Source: Panaeolus papilionaceus (taxonomy: Eukaryota; Basidiomycota; Agaricomycetes; Agaricales). Taken from it: DNA of 64,000 nucleotides. The position numbers and the translations under genes were made by a program. Below the pieces are notes generated by a model. It had not been told where the DNA came from. It worked only from the letters and a program-made list of their open reading frames with translations, and ran no database searches. Shown one piece after another: positions 46,645 through 57,339 of the stretch. Positions within the stretch are counted from its first letter, which is position 1. Each line of letters starts with the position of its first letter. The stretch is taken from contig JADNRZ010000004.1 of assembly GCA_015501605.1 (NCBI GenBank), forward strand, positions 2,170,001 through 2,234,000. Direction: 5' to 3'.

Positions 46645-47711
46645 TTGATGGGTGGCTTGTCCTGTGTTAAGCCCAGCAGCCGCTCTTCTGCAGCGTGGCT
46701 GTGCCATGTGCGGCTCGTTGAACTACAACGAGCAGCCGTTTTTATGGCGTGGCTGTGCCTTTACAGCGGCTCGTCGTATTATACCATTTAGCAGCCATGC
46801 TAATGGCGGCTTGTCAATATCTTTGCAATTAGCATCCGACATTCCATGATGGCTGTACAGGTAAGCGCGGCTCCTCCATAATATATTAGCAGCCGAAATC
46901 CTGTAACGTGGCTGTGCAACCAGCGGTTCCTTGATTCGCATTCAGCAGCCGACAATGTTGCAAAGTGGCTGTGCATTCAGTGGCTCGTCAAATTTGCATT
47001 TAGCAGCCGATGTTAATTCAGGTGGCTGTGCTATCCAGCGGCTACTCGACATAGCACATTGAGCAGCCGTTGATTTTGTGAGTGGCTGTGCCCCATGAGC
47101 GGCTTGTTAAAACAATGTTCGGCACCCGATATGTTTCAGTGGCTGTGCTTTCAGCGGCTCCTATCGATTTCACATTTAACAGCCGATTATTAGCCGAGTG
47201 GCTGTGCCTAACTGGCGGCTGGTTTCTATAATCTCAGCAGCCGATATTTTAGAGTGGCTGTGCATTGAGTGGCTCCTTAATCATGTTCTAAGCAGCCACG
47301 ACGGATCGTTCACAGTATCTATATGTGCCCAGCAGCCACCCTTTCAGCAGGTGGCTGTGGTCATAGGTTAATCACGTGTAGCTGTCCTCACGCAGGTCAC
47401 GAGCTTTCGCAACCCCCCTTTTCAATGCCTACCAAATCTGGCATACTCTCTCGGAAGCATCCCATATCCTTGCATACACCATCCGCTTCATCATAATTAT
47501 TTTCATTACAAAATTTATAAACCCCTAAACTTTTACATGATAACAATATATAATAAGCTATAACCCAAAACCTATACAATCATTATGTGTCCGCCTGTGT
47601 CTACCCTTGGGCATCCGACACCCATATATGGTAATTTCCGTGGGGCTCCGCGTAACCAACTGAGTCCTTACGTTGTAGTCGATACGCGCGGATACTCAGT
47701 CCTTACGTTGT
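46645..47711. repeat. Right terminal inverted repeat of the KDZ element
   Basis: Inverted copy of 33798-34864, of identical length (1,067 bp) and, wherever compared, identical sequence, including the subterminal CAGCCAC/CGGCTGCT array read here as GTGGCTG/AGCAGCCG. Confidence 0.92.
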
Positions 47712-49265
47712 AGCTTACTGTGCTGCCGGTTCATTCAAGTTAAATGACTGAAATTAGACGAAATATGTATAACGGTGTTCTTATTCTACGGATTGGGTGT
47801 AAAAGCATGTTACTGTCAGCAACGAGACAGATTTTGAATTACATCGTTTCTTCAAGTTGTTCCTAAGTTCTAACCTCGAATCAATGTCAGAATCTCAGGG
47901 TCGGACATGACGACAATGCGTTTCAAAATTAGACGTCATGATTACACAGGGACATGTATGACGGTACATTTGGGGAAGTATTCGAGGGCCTAGAATACTT
48001 CCCCAAATGTACCGTCATAGACATCCAATAAACAGCCCTCAAACCCGGCTCGAATGAGCTCAAACGCGCTACAAATGCGTGGCCGATGAACCCACACGAG
48101 AAACTTTCCAGCGCTGGCGTTTGAGAAACGTCCGACTCGGGTTCCGACTAGGACTCGGAGTGCTGAGACGAGACTGCCTGGATTTTTGCTTTTCGAATAT
48201 GGCGCCCTTGAGATAGTAGAAGTACACTACCCTCATTGTGTCTGACTTGGGTACATCTGAAGACTGACTTCCAAGGAGATTCGTGACTTATGCTTACTAG
48301 ATCTTGCCGACAATCGTTCTAATATCACTCAAAACTTGGGCCGGCCTGTGGCGAGTCTTCCCAGGTCTTGCACGTATGTATTTGGTTAGCAGGCCTTCGA
48401 CCCATCTGAGAGTGTAGAAGCGTAGCACGACGCCACCACCTGTAACGGGCCTTTACGCGTACGACTCATCCTTTCGTACTTACGAATTGACCATTGGTAA
48501 TATGAATTAGCCCGTTCAATACAGAATGCGTCTTCGTGCGCTTCACCTTTTTCCATTGAGACAATAAACGCATGCCTGTAGAAATACCCATATAGCATTA
48601 TCGTCAAGATCCTCTAAACGGCGCGTGGTATTCCTCAAACTTTTCTTTATAATGTTTGTGTTAATTTGCAAAATATTTTCGGAAGAGCTCATTACAGTGT
48701 TTCGAAAACTGCCTGAAGGTCAATCCTGATCAATTGATCTTCGAACGAGAATTTCGGATCTTCATCGGACTTATACATTGTGACCTCGCTTAGTGGGACC
48801 TCCCCCGCGATGATGGTCGAGATGCGCATTCGGCACAGGATCTCCAGTACTTGTCGGTTTCTGGTGCTCGTAATCGTCCTCAAGATCATATCGAGAGTGT
48901 CGCGTCATGCAATGAGCCAGTGCTCCATACAATCCTGAATCAGGGTGCGCACCAAATTTGATTCGATAAATTTACTTCCTACCAAACTTCCCGTCCTTTC
49001 CGGATGTATGCGCTCCCTGATCACTGATAATGCTGTGATCTACATTATCACAGAGGGTGTCCATGAATAGACGCTCCATTACTTGACATCGACACATTCA
49101 CTCTGGGACTAAAGGGTCTGGAGCCCAGTTTCATCTTGGCATTGTGGCAGGGTCGCCCCCCCATCAGCGCATCAATTGAATTTCATTGGCTCCTTAGCAC
49201 GAGCTGGCCCCTTACATGTTGCACTGCCCAATGAGTGATAGTCATCTTCAATTCGTACTTTTTCA
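47712..49265. other. Gene-poor right flank of the KDZ element
   Basis: No convincing gene. Two minus-strand frames (48386-48607 and 48692-48889) are open for 65-73 codons without recognisable motifs. A strong hairpin lies at 47957-48019. Confidence 0.35.
47957..48019. repeat. 63-bp perfect hairpin (27-bp arms, 9-nt loop)
   Basis: TATGACGGTACATTTGGGG on the left is mirrored exactly by CCCCAAATGTACCGTCATA on the right, each continued by AAGTATTC and GAATACTT, around the loop GAGGGCCTA. It is 246 bp outside the KDZ right end, so it is not part of that element. Confidence 0.85.
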
Positions 49266-49273
49266 TATATAAG
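49266..49273 (+). promoter_or_regulatory. TATA box of the first YPQQ membrane protein gene
   Basis: TATATAAG lies 132 bp upstream of the ATG at 49405, followed by a pyrimidine-rich leader (CTCTCTTTCCCCCC), a usual fungal promoter arrangement. Confidence 0.55.
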
Positions 49274-49404
49274 GCTTTCCCATCTCGTTTTCAGCTCTCT
49301 TTCCCCCCAAACCAGCCCCAAACCGTCCTCCTAGCACCTCTGCCACGTTCTAGTGTACCATCTTCCCTGAGCACTAGACGTCCACAGATTTCTCCGTGTT
49401 GAAA

Positions 49405-49866
49405 ATGGCTTACACTACCACCTACACGTACTCATACTACAGAGCGTCATTGAGCGTCGTCGCAATTGTCTTCATTACGCTGGGTGTTATTACCGTGCTT
49501 TCTGTCGTTTTGGGAATTGTTGGGTGTATCTGGATCAGTATGCAACTACTTCTTTTCAACCCCTCTCTTGTTGTACTCACGACTGACTTTATTTCTACAG
49601 GGAAAAGGAGACAGCGTGCAGCGGCAGCAGCAGCGGAACAACAAAAGATGTTCATGGCGCAGACCCAAGGCGCATATCCTTACCCTCCAGTGCAGCAGGA
49701 TATGACAGGGGGTCAGTACCCTCAGTACCCCCAGCAGCCCACGGGCGTAACTGGGACGCCATACTATCCTCAACAAGCGTATCCACAAAACCCGCAACAA
49801 GGATACCCAGTTCAGAACGTTCCACCGTATCCCGCACATCTAGATGGAAGCAATAATACTGCCTAG
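49405..49866 (+). CDS. Small single-span membrane protein with Tyr/Pro/Gln-rich tail, copy 1
   Basis: Exons are 49405-49537 and 49601-49866, giving 132 residues. A Tyr/Thr-rich N-terminus (MAYTTTYTYSYYRASLS) precedes one hydrophobic helix (VVAIVFITLGVITVLSVVLG). Then a basic stop-transfer KRRQRAAAAAAEQQ and a tail with YPQ/YPYPPVQ/PQQ repeats. The intron sits exactly at the end of the helix, as in the neighbour at 50634. This is the Shisa-like pattern of a membrane anchor with a proline-rich cytosolic ligand tail, but no homology to Shisa proteins is claimed. Function unknown. Confidence 0.72.
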   Translation: MAYTTTYTYSYYRASLSVVAIVFITLGVITVLSVVLGIVGCIWISMQLLLFNPSLVVLTTDFISTGKRRQRAAAAAAEQQKMFMAQTQGAYPYPPVQQDMTGGQYPQYPQQPTGVTGTPYYPQQAYPQNPQQGYPVQNVPPYPAHLDGSNNTA

Positions 49867-50633
49867 TTACCACTTGCCTGTCGCTTTGCGCAGTTGATAC
49901 GCATCCACTATGCCATTCCGATCCTCTCAGCTGATATCAGGACCACGACGCAGATATGAATTTTTGTACTTGTCTCTTCTGGTGCCTTGCCTTCTAGACA
50001 CGTCGCCTTCACTTCGCCTTGTACTTATACCCAATATTGTAAATTAATCTTCCCCACGTTCACTTGTCTGATTTTGAAGACTTTGGATTCATCCAAGTTT
50101 TCCGCCGACCCAAAGCCTCTTTTTTATACTTTCTGTACCCTGAGGGACTTGAACCCCTCAAAATGGTGCTATTATCCGCCTCTGGAGTCTGGACGATCAG
50201 GTCCTATCGATTTTCTTGACTGCCTGACTGTTATGTCCCGATTCTTACCAGTGCGGCTTAACCGAACAGCCTCTGAGTTCACGACCTCAGGGTCGAATTC
50301 AATTCAAAACCCACAATCTACCGCACCAGTGTGAACGGCTCATGGACGGCACACTGCCCGCAAGCCATTTCGAAAGGGCAAGTGGCATGTCTATTGATTT
50401 CTATTTGACTTCAATAGAGTAAAACTGAATTGAATGATCACGTATTAAAGTACTTGTGTGATGTTGACTGCTGGCTTACACCACCCACTCTTCGCCTCGC
50501 GGTTCTCTCCTCCATCTGTCCAGTGAGCACTCGAGACGAGTACTTAGCGCCATCCTATTTCCATCTCTCCTCGATTTTTGAGGCCTGTTTGAACACCTTA
50601 TCAGACGCTTCTCGAGTCTAATTTAAATTCAAG
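49867..50633. other. Intergenic region between the tandem YPQQ genes
   Basis: About 770 bp with no gene. A tRNA-T-arm-like sequence near 50,130-50,150 (minus) was examined and not accepted as a tRNA. It holds the promoter of the second copy. Confidence 0.45.
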
Positions 50634-51090
50634 ATGCCTACTACCGCTGGTTCCGCCGCCAACACATACTACAAGGCCTCTATGAGCGTCCTTGCTATCA
50701 CTCTTATTAGTCTGGGTGTTATCACAGTACTGAGCATTGGATGCTGCATAGGAGGATGGATCTACATCAGTGAGTTTTTTTCTGGGCGTTTGATTTGGCG
50801 GGCGTTGGCGGTTTATAAATGGAACACTGACTTTCCCGCCCTACTCCTTATCCCACCCCCCTCTATTTCTGTCATTTCGCCTTATAGAGAGACGCAGAAC
50901 TCGTCAGGCAGCAGCAGCATCAGACCAACAAAAGGCATTTATGATGAATCAAACACAGGCCGCGTATCCTCAGAACACGGGTGGCTCGTATGGACCTGTT
51001 GTGCAACAAGGCGCTGCTCCTGGAATGTACTATCCTCAGCAATACGCCGGCGGGTATCCAAACCAGCCATATGGACAAGGCGGTATATGA
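50634..51090 (+). CDS. Small single-span membrane protein with Tyr/Pro/Gln-rich tail, copy 2
   Basis: Exons are 50634-50769 and 50888-51090, giving 112 residues. Layout matches copy 1: a Tyr-containing N-terminus (TYYKASMS), a helix VLAITLISLGVITVLSIGCC, then KRRRTRQAAAASDQQKAFM and a tail with YPQNTGG, YYPQQYAGG and YPNQPYGQG. The shared LGVITVLS and QQKxFM words and the identical intron position show tandem duplication. The acceptor is the AG at 50886-50887, the one that keeps the RRRTRQ frame. Confidence 0.72.
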
Positions 51091-51922
51091 GAGCAAACGA
51101 GAGGAAAGCCTCCAGAGTGCCGTGCTGGAGGATGATGGGGAAAGGGTGTAGTAGCGGCTGGGCCCTTGTATTCTCGTATACCACAATTTTATGGACATCT
51201 ACTATCTTAGTGTATCTCATTCATCATGCGCTTATGTCTCGACTCAGATGAGTGTATTTGGACTTTTCTAATACAACAACAATTTTGACTGGCAGTGGCA
51301 ACGCATGTGTTGGATATTGTCCGAACTTTCCGGATCCTCCCCGCAATAGCCGAACCTGAGGATCGAGTCAAATTGCCAGTCTTTATATAAGCTTTACACA
51401 AAATCTTCACAAATGACGGAAGTTGATTTCATGAAGCTGAGTCTGGGCTGGGACACCCTGCTGTAAAAAGGAACTTGGATATTCATCAAAGATCCATACA
51501 TTGGGGACGAAAAAACGAAAAGAAAAAGGGTTTTGATCAAATATTAACTACAAGGATCTGTTGCACTAAGATATAAAAGGTGGTTGATAGGGGCTTCGGA
51601 GTTGTTTGAGTCGGCCTGAGATGCCAAACAAGGACGTCGGCAAACAGTTCAGACCAGCAGTCAACCAGTTTCTCTCACATACTTGTCTCCTCCTACCACG
51701 CCAGGATAGTTGTATTGTGCCAGAAATACGCTCAACGCCCTGGGGTCATCATTTACAGACAATAACATCGTATTTGCTTCATGATGCCGAGATGGCAGTC
51801 GGCTGATATGATGTCTAAATTTATTTCGCACCACCTACAAACCACCTTGACTTTCTCACCGAGAGAACTCGCCATCGCACTCTTGCTTTCCCTTGTCACT
51901 AAAGCATCGCTGATTTGCGGAA
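51091..51922. other. Intergenic region upstream of amidohydrolase copy 2
   Basis: No gene is supported; frames are short. Contains the 3' UTR of the YPQQ copy 2 and the promoter of the amidohydrolase. Confidence 0.45.
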
Positions 51923-54900
51923 ATGGGGCAATCTGAGTCTGACTCTGCGCCAGATGAACGGAAGTATCACAGTATGCAGCATGATCTAGCAGGACGCAGA
52001 CCATGGAGCTCGTTCAGGGTTACTCAACGGATCATCTGGGGTACTATCTTCTTGTACCTCTTGGTACATTCCTTCAATCTCAGTTTTTACTGGGGATCTG
52101 GCGCAACGGACAATATTCGCGTTCAAGCTCTACGAGAGGCTTTACGCGCCCATTGCGCATCTCTTCATACCCCCGCAGGACCTCCACCTGATTTCAATCC
52201 AGTTACACGGCGCCTTGACGGAAACGATAGGTTCGTTCCGGGAACCAAACCAGTCTTGTTCAGGAATGCCAAGATATGGACGGGTGGTAGGAATGGGACA
52301 GAAACGATTCATGGAGATCTCTTCATTGCCAAGGGTGTCGTTCAGGCGGTTGGGTATGTTCCCCAGAATCTGATCAACAAGTTTGAAAGGGGTAGTTTGG
52401 AGGATAGGGTTCACGTTGTAGATGCTCAAGGAAGGTGGATTACGCCTGGACTTGTGGATCTCCACTCGCATATTGGGGTGGGCAGTGCACCTGCTCTTAG
52501 TGGTACGCTAATCTCTATCTCATTTCGTACTCTTGTTCTTGTGCCTGAAACTTAAACGATACGCAGGTGCCGCTGACACCAACTCCCATAATGCTCCCAT
52601 TCTTCCATGGCTCCGAAGTATTGATGGTCTCAACACTCATGACGACGCCTATGAGCTTGCCGTCGCTGGTGGCGTTACAACTGCACAGGTTCTCCCAGGT
52701 AGTGCGAATAACATTGGTAAGTCTTGTCTGTGCTTAACCATGCAAACTATTTGCGGAAATGTACTATTAATGGCCTGATTGTGCATATGGTTCCCATCAC
52801 AAACCTCCTCATTTTCGTCATGAAAGTTTGTTCTAGTGCGCTAATAATAAATTCCTTTCGCAGGCGGTCAATCTTTTGTTATCAAACTTCGGCCCACTGA
52901 TGAAAAGTCGGCAACCTCAAAAGTGGTTGAACCGCCTGCTACCCTTGCTGCTCCTAATGTGACCCATCCAGAATGGATTGCGTGGAGACATATGAAGTAC
53001 GTGAACGCCCTCTGTGATTATTTCCGCTCTAGCTCAAATATTATATCGCTCACTAGACACGCATGTGGCGAAAACCCGAAACGCCGGTACTCCCAGACTC
53101 GAATGGACGGCGTATGGAACTTTAGGAGCGCCTACAACCAGGCCAAGATTATCAAAGAGAAGCAAGATGCATTTTGCGAAAAGGTTGAAAAGAACGACTG
53201 GGAGGGACTTTTGGATGTCGAGGGTGGTGTAGAGATCGACAAGAAGAAAGGCAAAAATAAAATTAGTGAAGAGGATTTGGAATTCCCGGAAGAGTTGCAA
53301 TGGGAAGCATTAGTCGATGTCCTCAGAGGGAGGGTCAAGGTATGCCGTTTTCGTCAAATGGCCAAATCGCACCTCTTGATTAGATCCTAGCTTTCGGTAC
53401 ATTGTTATGAGGCTACAGACCTCGATGGTATGGTTCGGGTTTGTCATTCCCTTTTCGCCTCTATGGTGATAAATCTAATTGTTACCTACCTTCCTTTGCG
53501 ATACAGCTCACCAACGAATTCAAATTTCCCATTGCATCCTTCCACCACGCCGGCGAAACCTATCTCGTCCCGTCACTCCTTAAACGGGTGTACCCAGGGA
53601 AGCCACCTGCGATAGCCCTTTTTGCAAGTAACTTTAGAAAGAAACGAGAAGCTTATCGAGGTAGCGAATTCGCACCCGCGATTCTGGCAGAGGAAGGCAT
53701 TCCTGTTGTGATGAAGGTATGCTCTATTCCCCTACTAGTACGAAGAATGGAGTTGATGACGCGATGGACTTCAGTCGGATCACCCTGTCGTCAACAGCCG
53801 ACACCTGCTCTTTGAGGCACAACAAGCGCATTACTATGGGCTTCCTGCTAATCTTGCTCTGGCATCGGTGACGACTACACCTGCTGATGCTGCTGGCATG
53901 GGTCATCGAGTTGGGAGGTTGGCTGAAGGTTATGACGCCGGTACGTATTTGTCGCTTAGAGTGCTTCATTATCAAATACTTACTCTCTCCAATAGATCTA
54001 GTACTCTGGGACTCGCATCCTCTCCAACTAGGCTCAACGCCTACACAAGTGTATATCGACGGTATCGCACAGATCGGGTCTGCTTCTTCCTCCCCTGTTA
54101 CGCTGGACAAACCTGCGAAGTATCAAGATACACCTAGAGTTCCGGATTTCAGCAAGGAGGCGAAGGAGGCTGTTGAATGGGACGGCGTACCCCCGTTGGT
54201 GAGAGCGAGAGAGGGGTGGCGCGTGTATGGTTCGGATGATCATGGCGAAGGAGATGCGAAGAGCGTTCTTGTTACTGGAGTGAGGAGCGTGTATGTGAGG
54301 AAAGGGAATGAGATCGTGAAGGTCTTTGATGATCGCAGCAGTGACGAGGTCAAAGAAGATGCTGAGAGAGATATGGGTCGACGCGTGGTGGTGAAGCGAG
54401 CACAAGTGGCTTGCGTTGAAGGGCTCAGGGACTGGTTCGCGTCGTTCATGTTACCCGCTGAATGCGCGCGTCTGCTTTCTCCAAATCACAGCGGGGAGCA
54501 TGTCGCCCACCTCGATTTGAAAGGAGGATCCATCGAACCTGGTCTCACCACTTTTGGATCTCCATTGGGACTCGTAGAGATAAGCCTCGAGCCGTCGACG
54601 AATGATGGCGTGGTTGATGAAAGTGCAAATGTGCTGCAAGGTTTTGACGTGAGCCGTGATGGTGTGCGAGCGGTTGATGGATTGGCATTTGAGGGGAGAA
54701 GTGCTTTGTGAGTCTTTGATTTCATTCTATCTTTTCAATGCTTGGAATCTGGATACTCATGTTCATCGCAATACCCTTAACTCCTCAAAATAGACTTGCA
54801 TATCTGTCCGGCGTTACGACTGGTATTACAGCACCTGTCTCAAACCAGCTGGTTCAAGGGCTGGGTGTAGCATTTAACCTCGGTGCACCTCATTCGTTGG

Positions 54901-55803
54901 AAACAGGCGCGTTGGTTCAGGATGAGACCGGAATGCATGTCCAGGTGTCATTGGGGAGTGCAACCAGCGTGAGCACTATGATAGCCTCATTGAGAAACCT
55001 GTTGTTCGCAGAGAGTACTAAAGGAGAGAGGGTTGACAGATGGGATGCTGTTCGGCAGGTCAGTTCTCATCGTTGACCCGATAGCGCTTTCTGCACTAGT
55101 ATCTGATGACCCTATTTTATGATCACAGGGAATCAAGCCCCTCGTAGTTACCGTCCAGAGCGCAGATGTTATGGCCTCGCTTCTCGCTCTCAAGCGCGAA
55201 TACGAGGAACAGACTGGTATTGTGCTCAAGATGACGTTTGCAGGTGCTGCAGAGGCGCATTTGATCAAAGAGGACATCGCGAAGGAGGGCGTTTGGGTAC
55301 TCACTACCGAGGCACGTTCGTATCCTGGAAGCTGGGAGGGTAGGAGGATGTAAGTGTTGGCTTTCGTGATCATCTGCGTCGCGATGGTGCTGATGCGTCT
55401 GGTTTTCAGATTGCGCGGACCTCCGCTTGAGGAACATACAATCGTCACGTCTTTGCTCGAGGCAGGTGTGAAAGTCGCGATTGGAATTTTGGACGAAGCG
55501 TATGCTAGAAACACGAGGTTCGAGATTGGTTGGGTGAGTCAACTTGTCATATCTGAAACGTGCTTATGACATAAATGATTTAATCGTAATGCCCCTTAGA
55601 TCTTCCTTAACTCCAACAGTACCATATCTCGAACGAAAGCCATTGCGTTGGCGTCTAGTGATCTGGAGCAGGCTCTCGGGGTAGACAGGAACGAAGACTT
55701 GAGATCAGATTTGGTGATGTATGAAGGAGGTGATTCGTTCGGGTTGGAAAGCAGGGCCGTGGCTGTGATTTCGGGCTCAAAGGGTTGGGTCGAAGTGTTT
55801 TAG
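51923..55803 (+). CDS. Membrane-anchored amidohydrolase, copy 2
   Basis: Multi-exon gene starting MGQSESDSAPDERKYHSM, with one hydrophobic segment (RIIWGTIFLYLLVHSFNLSF) near residue 40. Motif blocks in order: PVLFRNAKIWTGGRNGTE, VDLHSHIG (HxH metal ligands), DDAYELAVAGGVTTAQVLPG, HPEWIAWRHMK, HCYEATDLDGMV, FHHAGETYLVP, SDHPVVNSRHLLFEAQQAHY, DLVLWDSHPLQLGSTP and a C-terminus ending GWVEVF. The family and substrate limits are the same as for copy 1, with which it shares long identical stretches (IWTGGRNGTE, WITPGLVDLHSHIG). The N-terminal cytosolic and membrane segments are the least similar parts, which suggests different targeting or simply relaxed constraint. No disruption is seen. Confidence 0.8.
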
Positions 55804-56018
55804 GGAGAGGGAAAAGAAAGAAATGTACTATCGTCGATGGAATGGCACGTCTATTTGTTTTCATTGTATAATTTGAAGAACGTCGAACAAGTCATGACTA
55901 AACGACGCGGTCTTTAACATGAGGACTTTGGTAAATGTGTATTGAGAAATCAACTCGGTTTTGAAGCTCGAGGGGCCAACAAAAACGACTGCTCACTTTT
56001 TATTCAATGTCAAAAAGT
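55804..56018. other. Short 3' flank between amidohydrolase copy 2 and tRNA-Val
   Basis: Contains the probable 3' UTR. Nothing else is seen. Confidence 0.4.
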
Positions 56019-56091
56019 GAGTCGACCCAGGCTCGAACTGAGGACCTTCTGTGTGTTAGACAGATGCGATAACCAACTACGCCATCGACCC
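56019..56091 (-). tRNA. tRNA-Val (anticodon AAC), no intron
   Basis: On the minus strand: acceptor GGGTCGA with TCGACTC (one G-T pair), D-arm GCGTAGTTGGTTATCGC, anticodon stem TCTGT/ACAGA with loop CTAACAC (anticodon AAC), and T-arm CTCAG-TTCGAGC-CTGGG. 73 nt. Confidence 0.92.
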
Positions 56092-56114
56092 GACGGATGA
56101 TATGAAGTGGCTGA

Positions 56115-56582
56115 TCAATCCTCTCGGAATGTGGCTCCACTTCTTACACCGCTTCCCCTTAAGTGTCGACCTCGCCATTGTCGAGATTTGCACTCGTATA
56201 AGCGCCCATTTGTCTTTACAATACCAACATACGTTTTTCGATCCATGTTATTTACACAACAGATGTCCGTCCGAACATCGCGACCTAAACCAGGCAGATC
56301 ATCCCAGGCACCCAAGACTTCATATCGCCTCAAAGCATCGACAGCCTCGACACCAGACTTCGATGCTTGTTGTAATGTCATTGGCCAGCCTGGGAGGTCT
56401 TGATACACAGCAGCCAGGTACCGATACCTACTGACGACTGCACCACATTTTAGAGAATTTGAAACTGCTTCCTTGGTTGTTGAAAGTCGGTCACTATATG
56501 ACACCCTAAATTTACAATTCTTTCCATTCCTGTTGATTGTCACCCGTTCCTTCCCCCACATCACATTCAAGAAATATAGCAC
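56115..56582 (-). CDS. Possible hypothetical protein (weak)
   Basis: An open frame of 155 codons with reasonably protein-like composition (SRYRYLAAVYQDLPGW, RYEVLGAWDDLPGLGRD). It has no motif I recognise and no paralogue in the window. It may be a remnant of a larger gene or a chance frame. Confidence 0.2.
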   Translation of the reverse strand: MLYFLNVMWGKERVTINRNGKNCKFRVSYSDRLSTTKEAVSNSLKCGAVVSRYRYLAAVYQDLPGWPMTLQQASKSGVEAVDALRRYEVLGAWDDLPGLGRDVRTDICCVNNMDRKTYVGIVKTNGRLYECKSRQWRGRHLRGSGVRSGATFRED

Positions 56583-56607
56583 TCAACTCTTCATTTTCAT
56601 CAAACCC

Positions 56608-56727
56608 ATGTCCTCGCTGGCCATTGTCATCGTTGTGCTCGTCATAGTTGTGTTCTTTGGTCTTGCGTTTGGCTCAAAATGTTTTTTCCATTGCAATGCG
56701 TTACCATCCTCTAATTCAATTTCTTGA
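56608..56727 (+). CDS. Possible 39-residue single-span membrane micropeptide
   Basis: ATG followed by SSLAIVIVVLVIVVFFGLAF, then GSKCFFHCNALPSSN and TGA. One strong transmembrane helix with a short Cys-containing tail. The frame is open upstream to 56473 but without a better start. It is of the same type as the hydrophobic frame at 33.6 kb (ANSTVLLGVAVVIIITI). Could be chance; no expression evidence. Confidence 0.3.
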   Translation: MSSLAIVIVVLVIVVFFGLAFGSKCFFHCNALPSSNSIS

Positions 56728-57339
56728 AATCTCATTCAACGCTCTCATTCTGAATCAACTTGTTCTCAATTTGCATTCCTCCCCACCACTTTTGTCTTTC
56801 CTGTGAAATTTAATTTTTTGCTCTTGCAACCCAATGCGAAGATCACGAACCTCAATTGTCATTAAGAAGAAGGAAGCACATACAGAACCCCGCATATGAG
56901 TTGGCGGGCGATGTTGGCGCTATAGTACCCGGGATCCTCTTGAGGGTGATGGGAAGGCAAAGAGCATAAAACAATTTGAGATGGACGGGAAAGATGGGGA
57001 GAAGACGACGGGTGATACAGAGAGGTAGTAAGATGAGTGGTGATGGTGTACTTGAAGGCGAGGTTGATGGACGCATCGAAATATGGACTGATTTATCAGA
57101 CGAAGCATGAGCGCTTCAGCGCTTTGGTCAATATTTGGCGATATATGTACTAAATTTCAGCTTCGATTTCGAAGTGATACATACTGTTCAGTGGTATTTT
57201 AATAGTTATAAACGCTGGACATCGCAGCTTGCTCTCGCTCTCCTAGCAGATTATGACCAATACCATTCATCCTGCTCTCGGGCTCTTTAGAAGGACACTA
57301 GTCAACGTCTTATCTCTGTTTTTGCGTCGCGTACTTATT
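56728..57339. other. Intergenic region
   Basis: About 600 bp without a supported gene; a small palindromic GCGCTTCAGCGC occurs near 57113-57124. Confidence 0.4.

Larger units (their letters stand above)
33798..47711. mobile_element. 13.9-kb KDZ (Kyakuja-Dileera-Zisupton) DNA transposon, nearly complete
   Basis: The element is bounded by two inverted copies of a 1,067-bp sequence (33798-34864 and 46645-47711), starting ACAACGTAAGGACTGAGTAT on each side. Every part I compared is identical, so the insertion is recent or the ends are homogenised. Between them are four genes: an accessory Zn2Cys6-like protein (plus), an unknown protein (minus), the KDZ transposase (plus) and a PSRFA-repeat protein (minus). 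The 8-bp sequences outside the ends (GCGCAGCC and AGCTTACT) do not match, so no target-site duplication is visible. KDZ elements are known from Agaricomycetes, where they are often linked to TET/JBP genes; none is present here. Confidence 0.9.

Noticed and set aside
50125..50215. tRNA-like T-arm on the minus strand (GAGGGGTTCAAGTCCCTC).
   Set aside because: No acceptor stem pairs with the 3' end and no good anticodon arm can be built; possibly a tRNA-derived SINE fragment, but not supportable.
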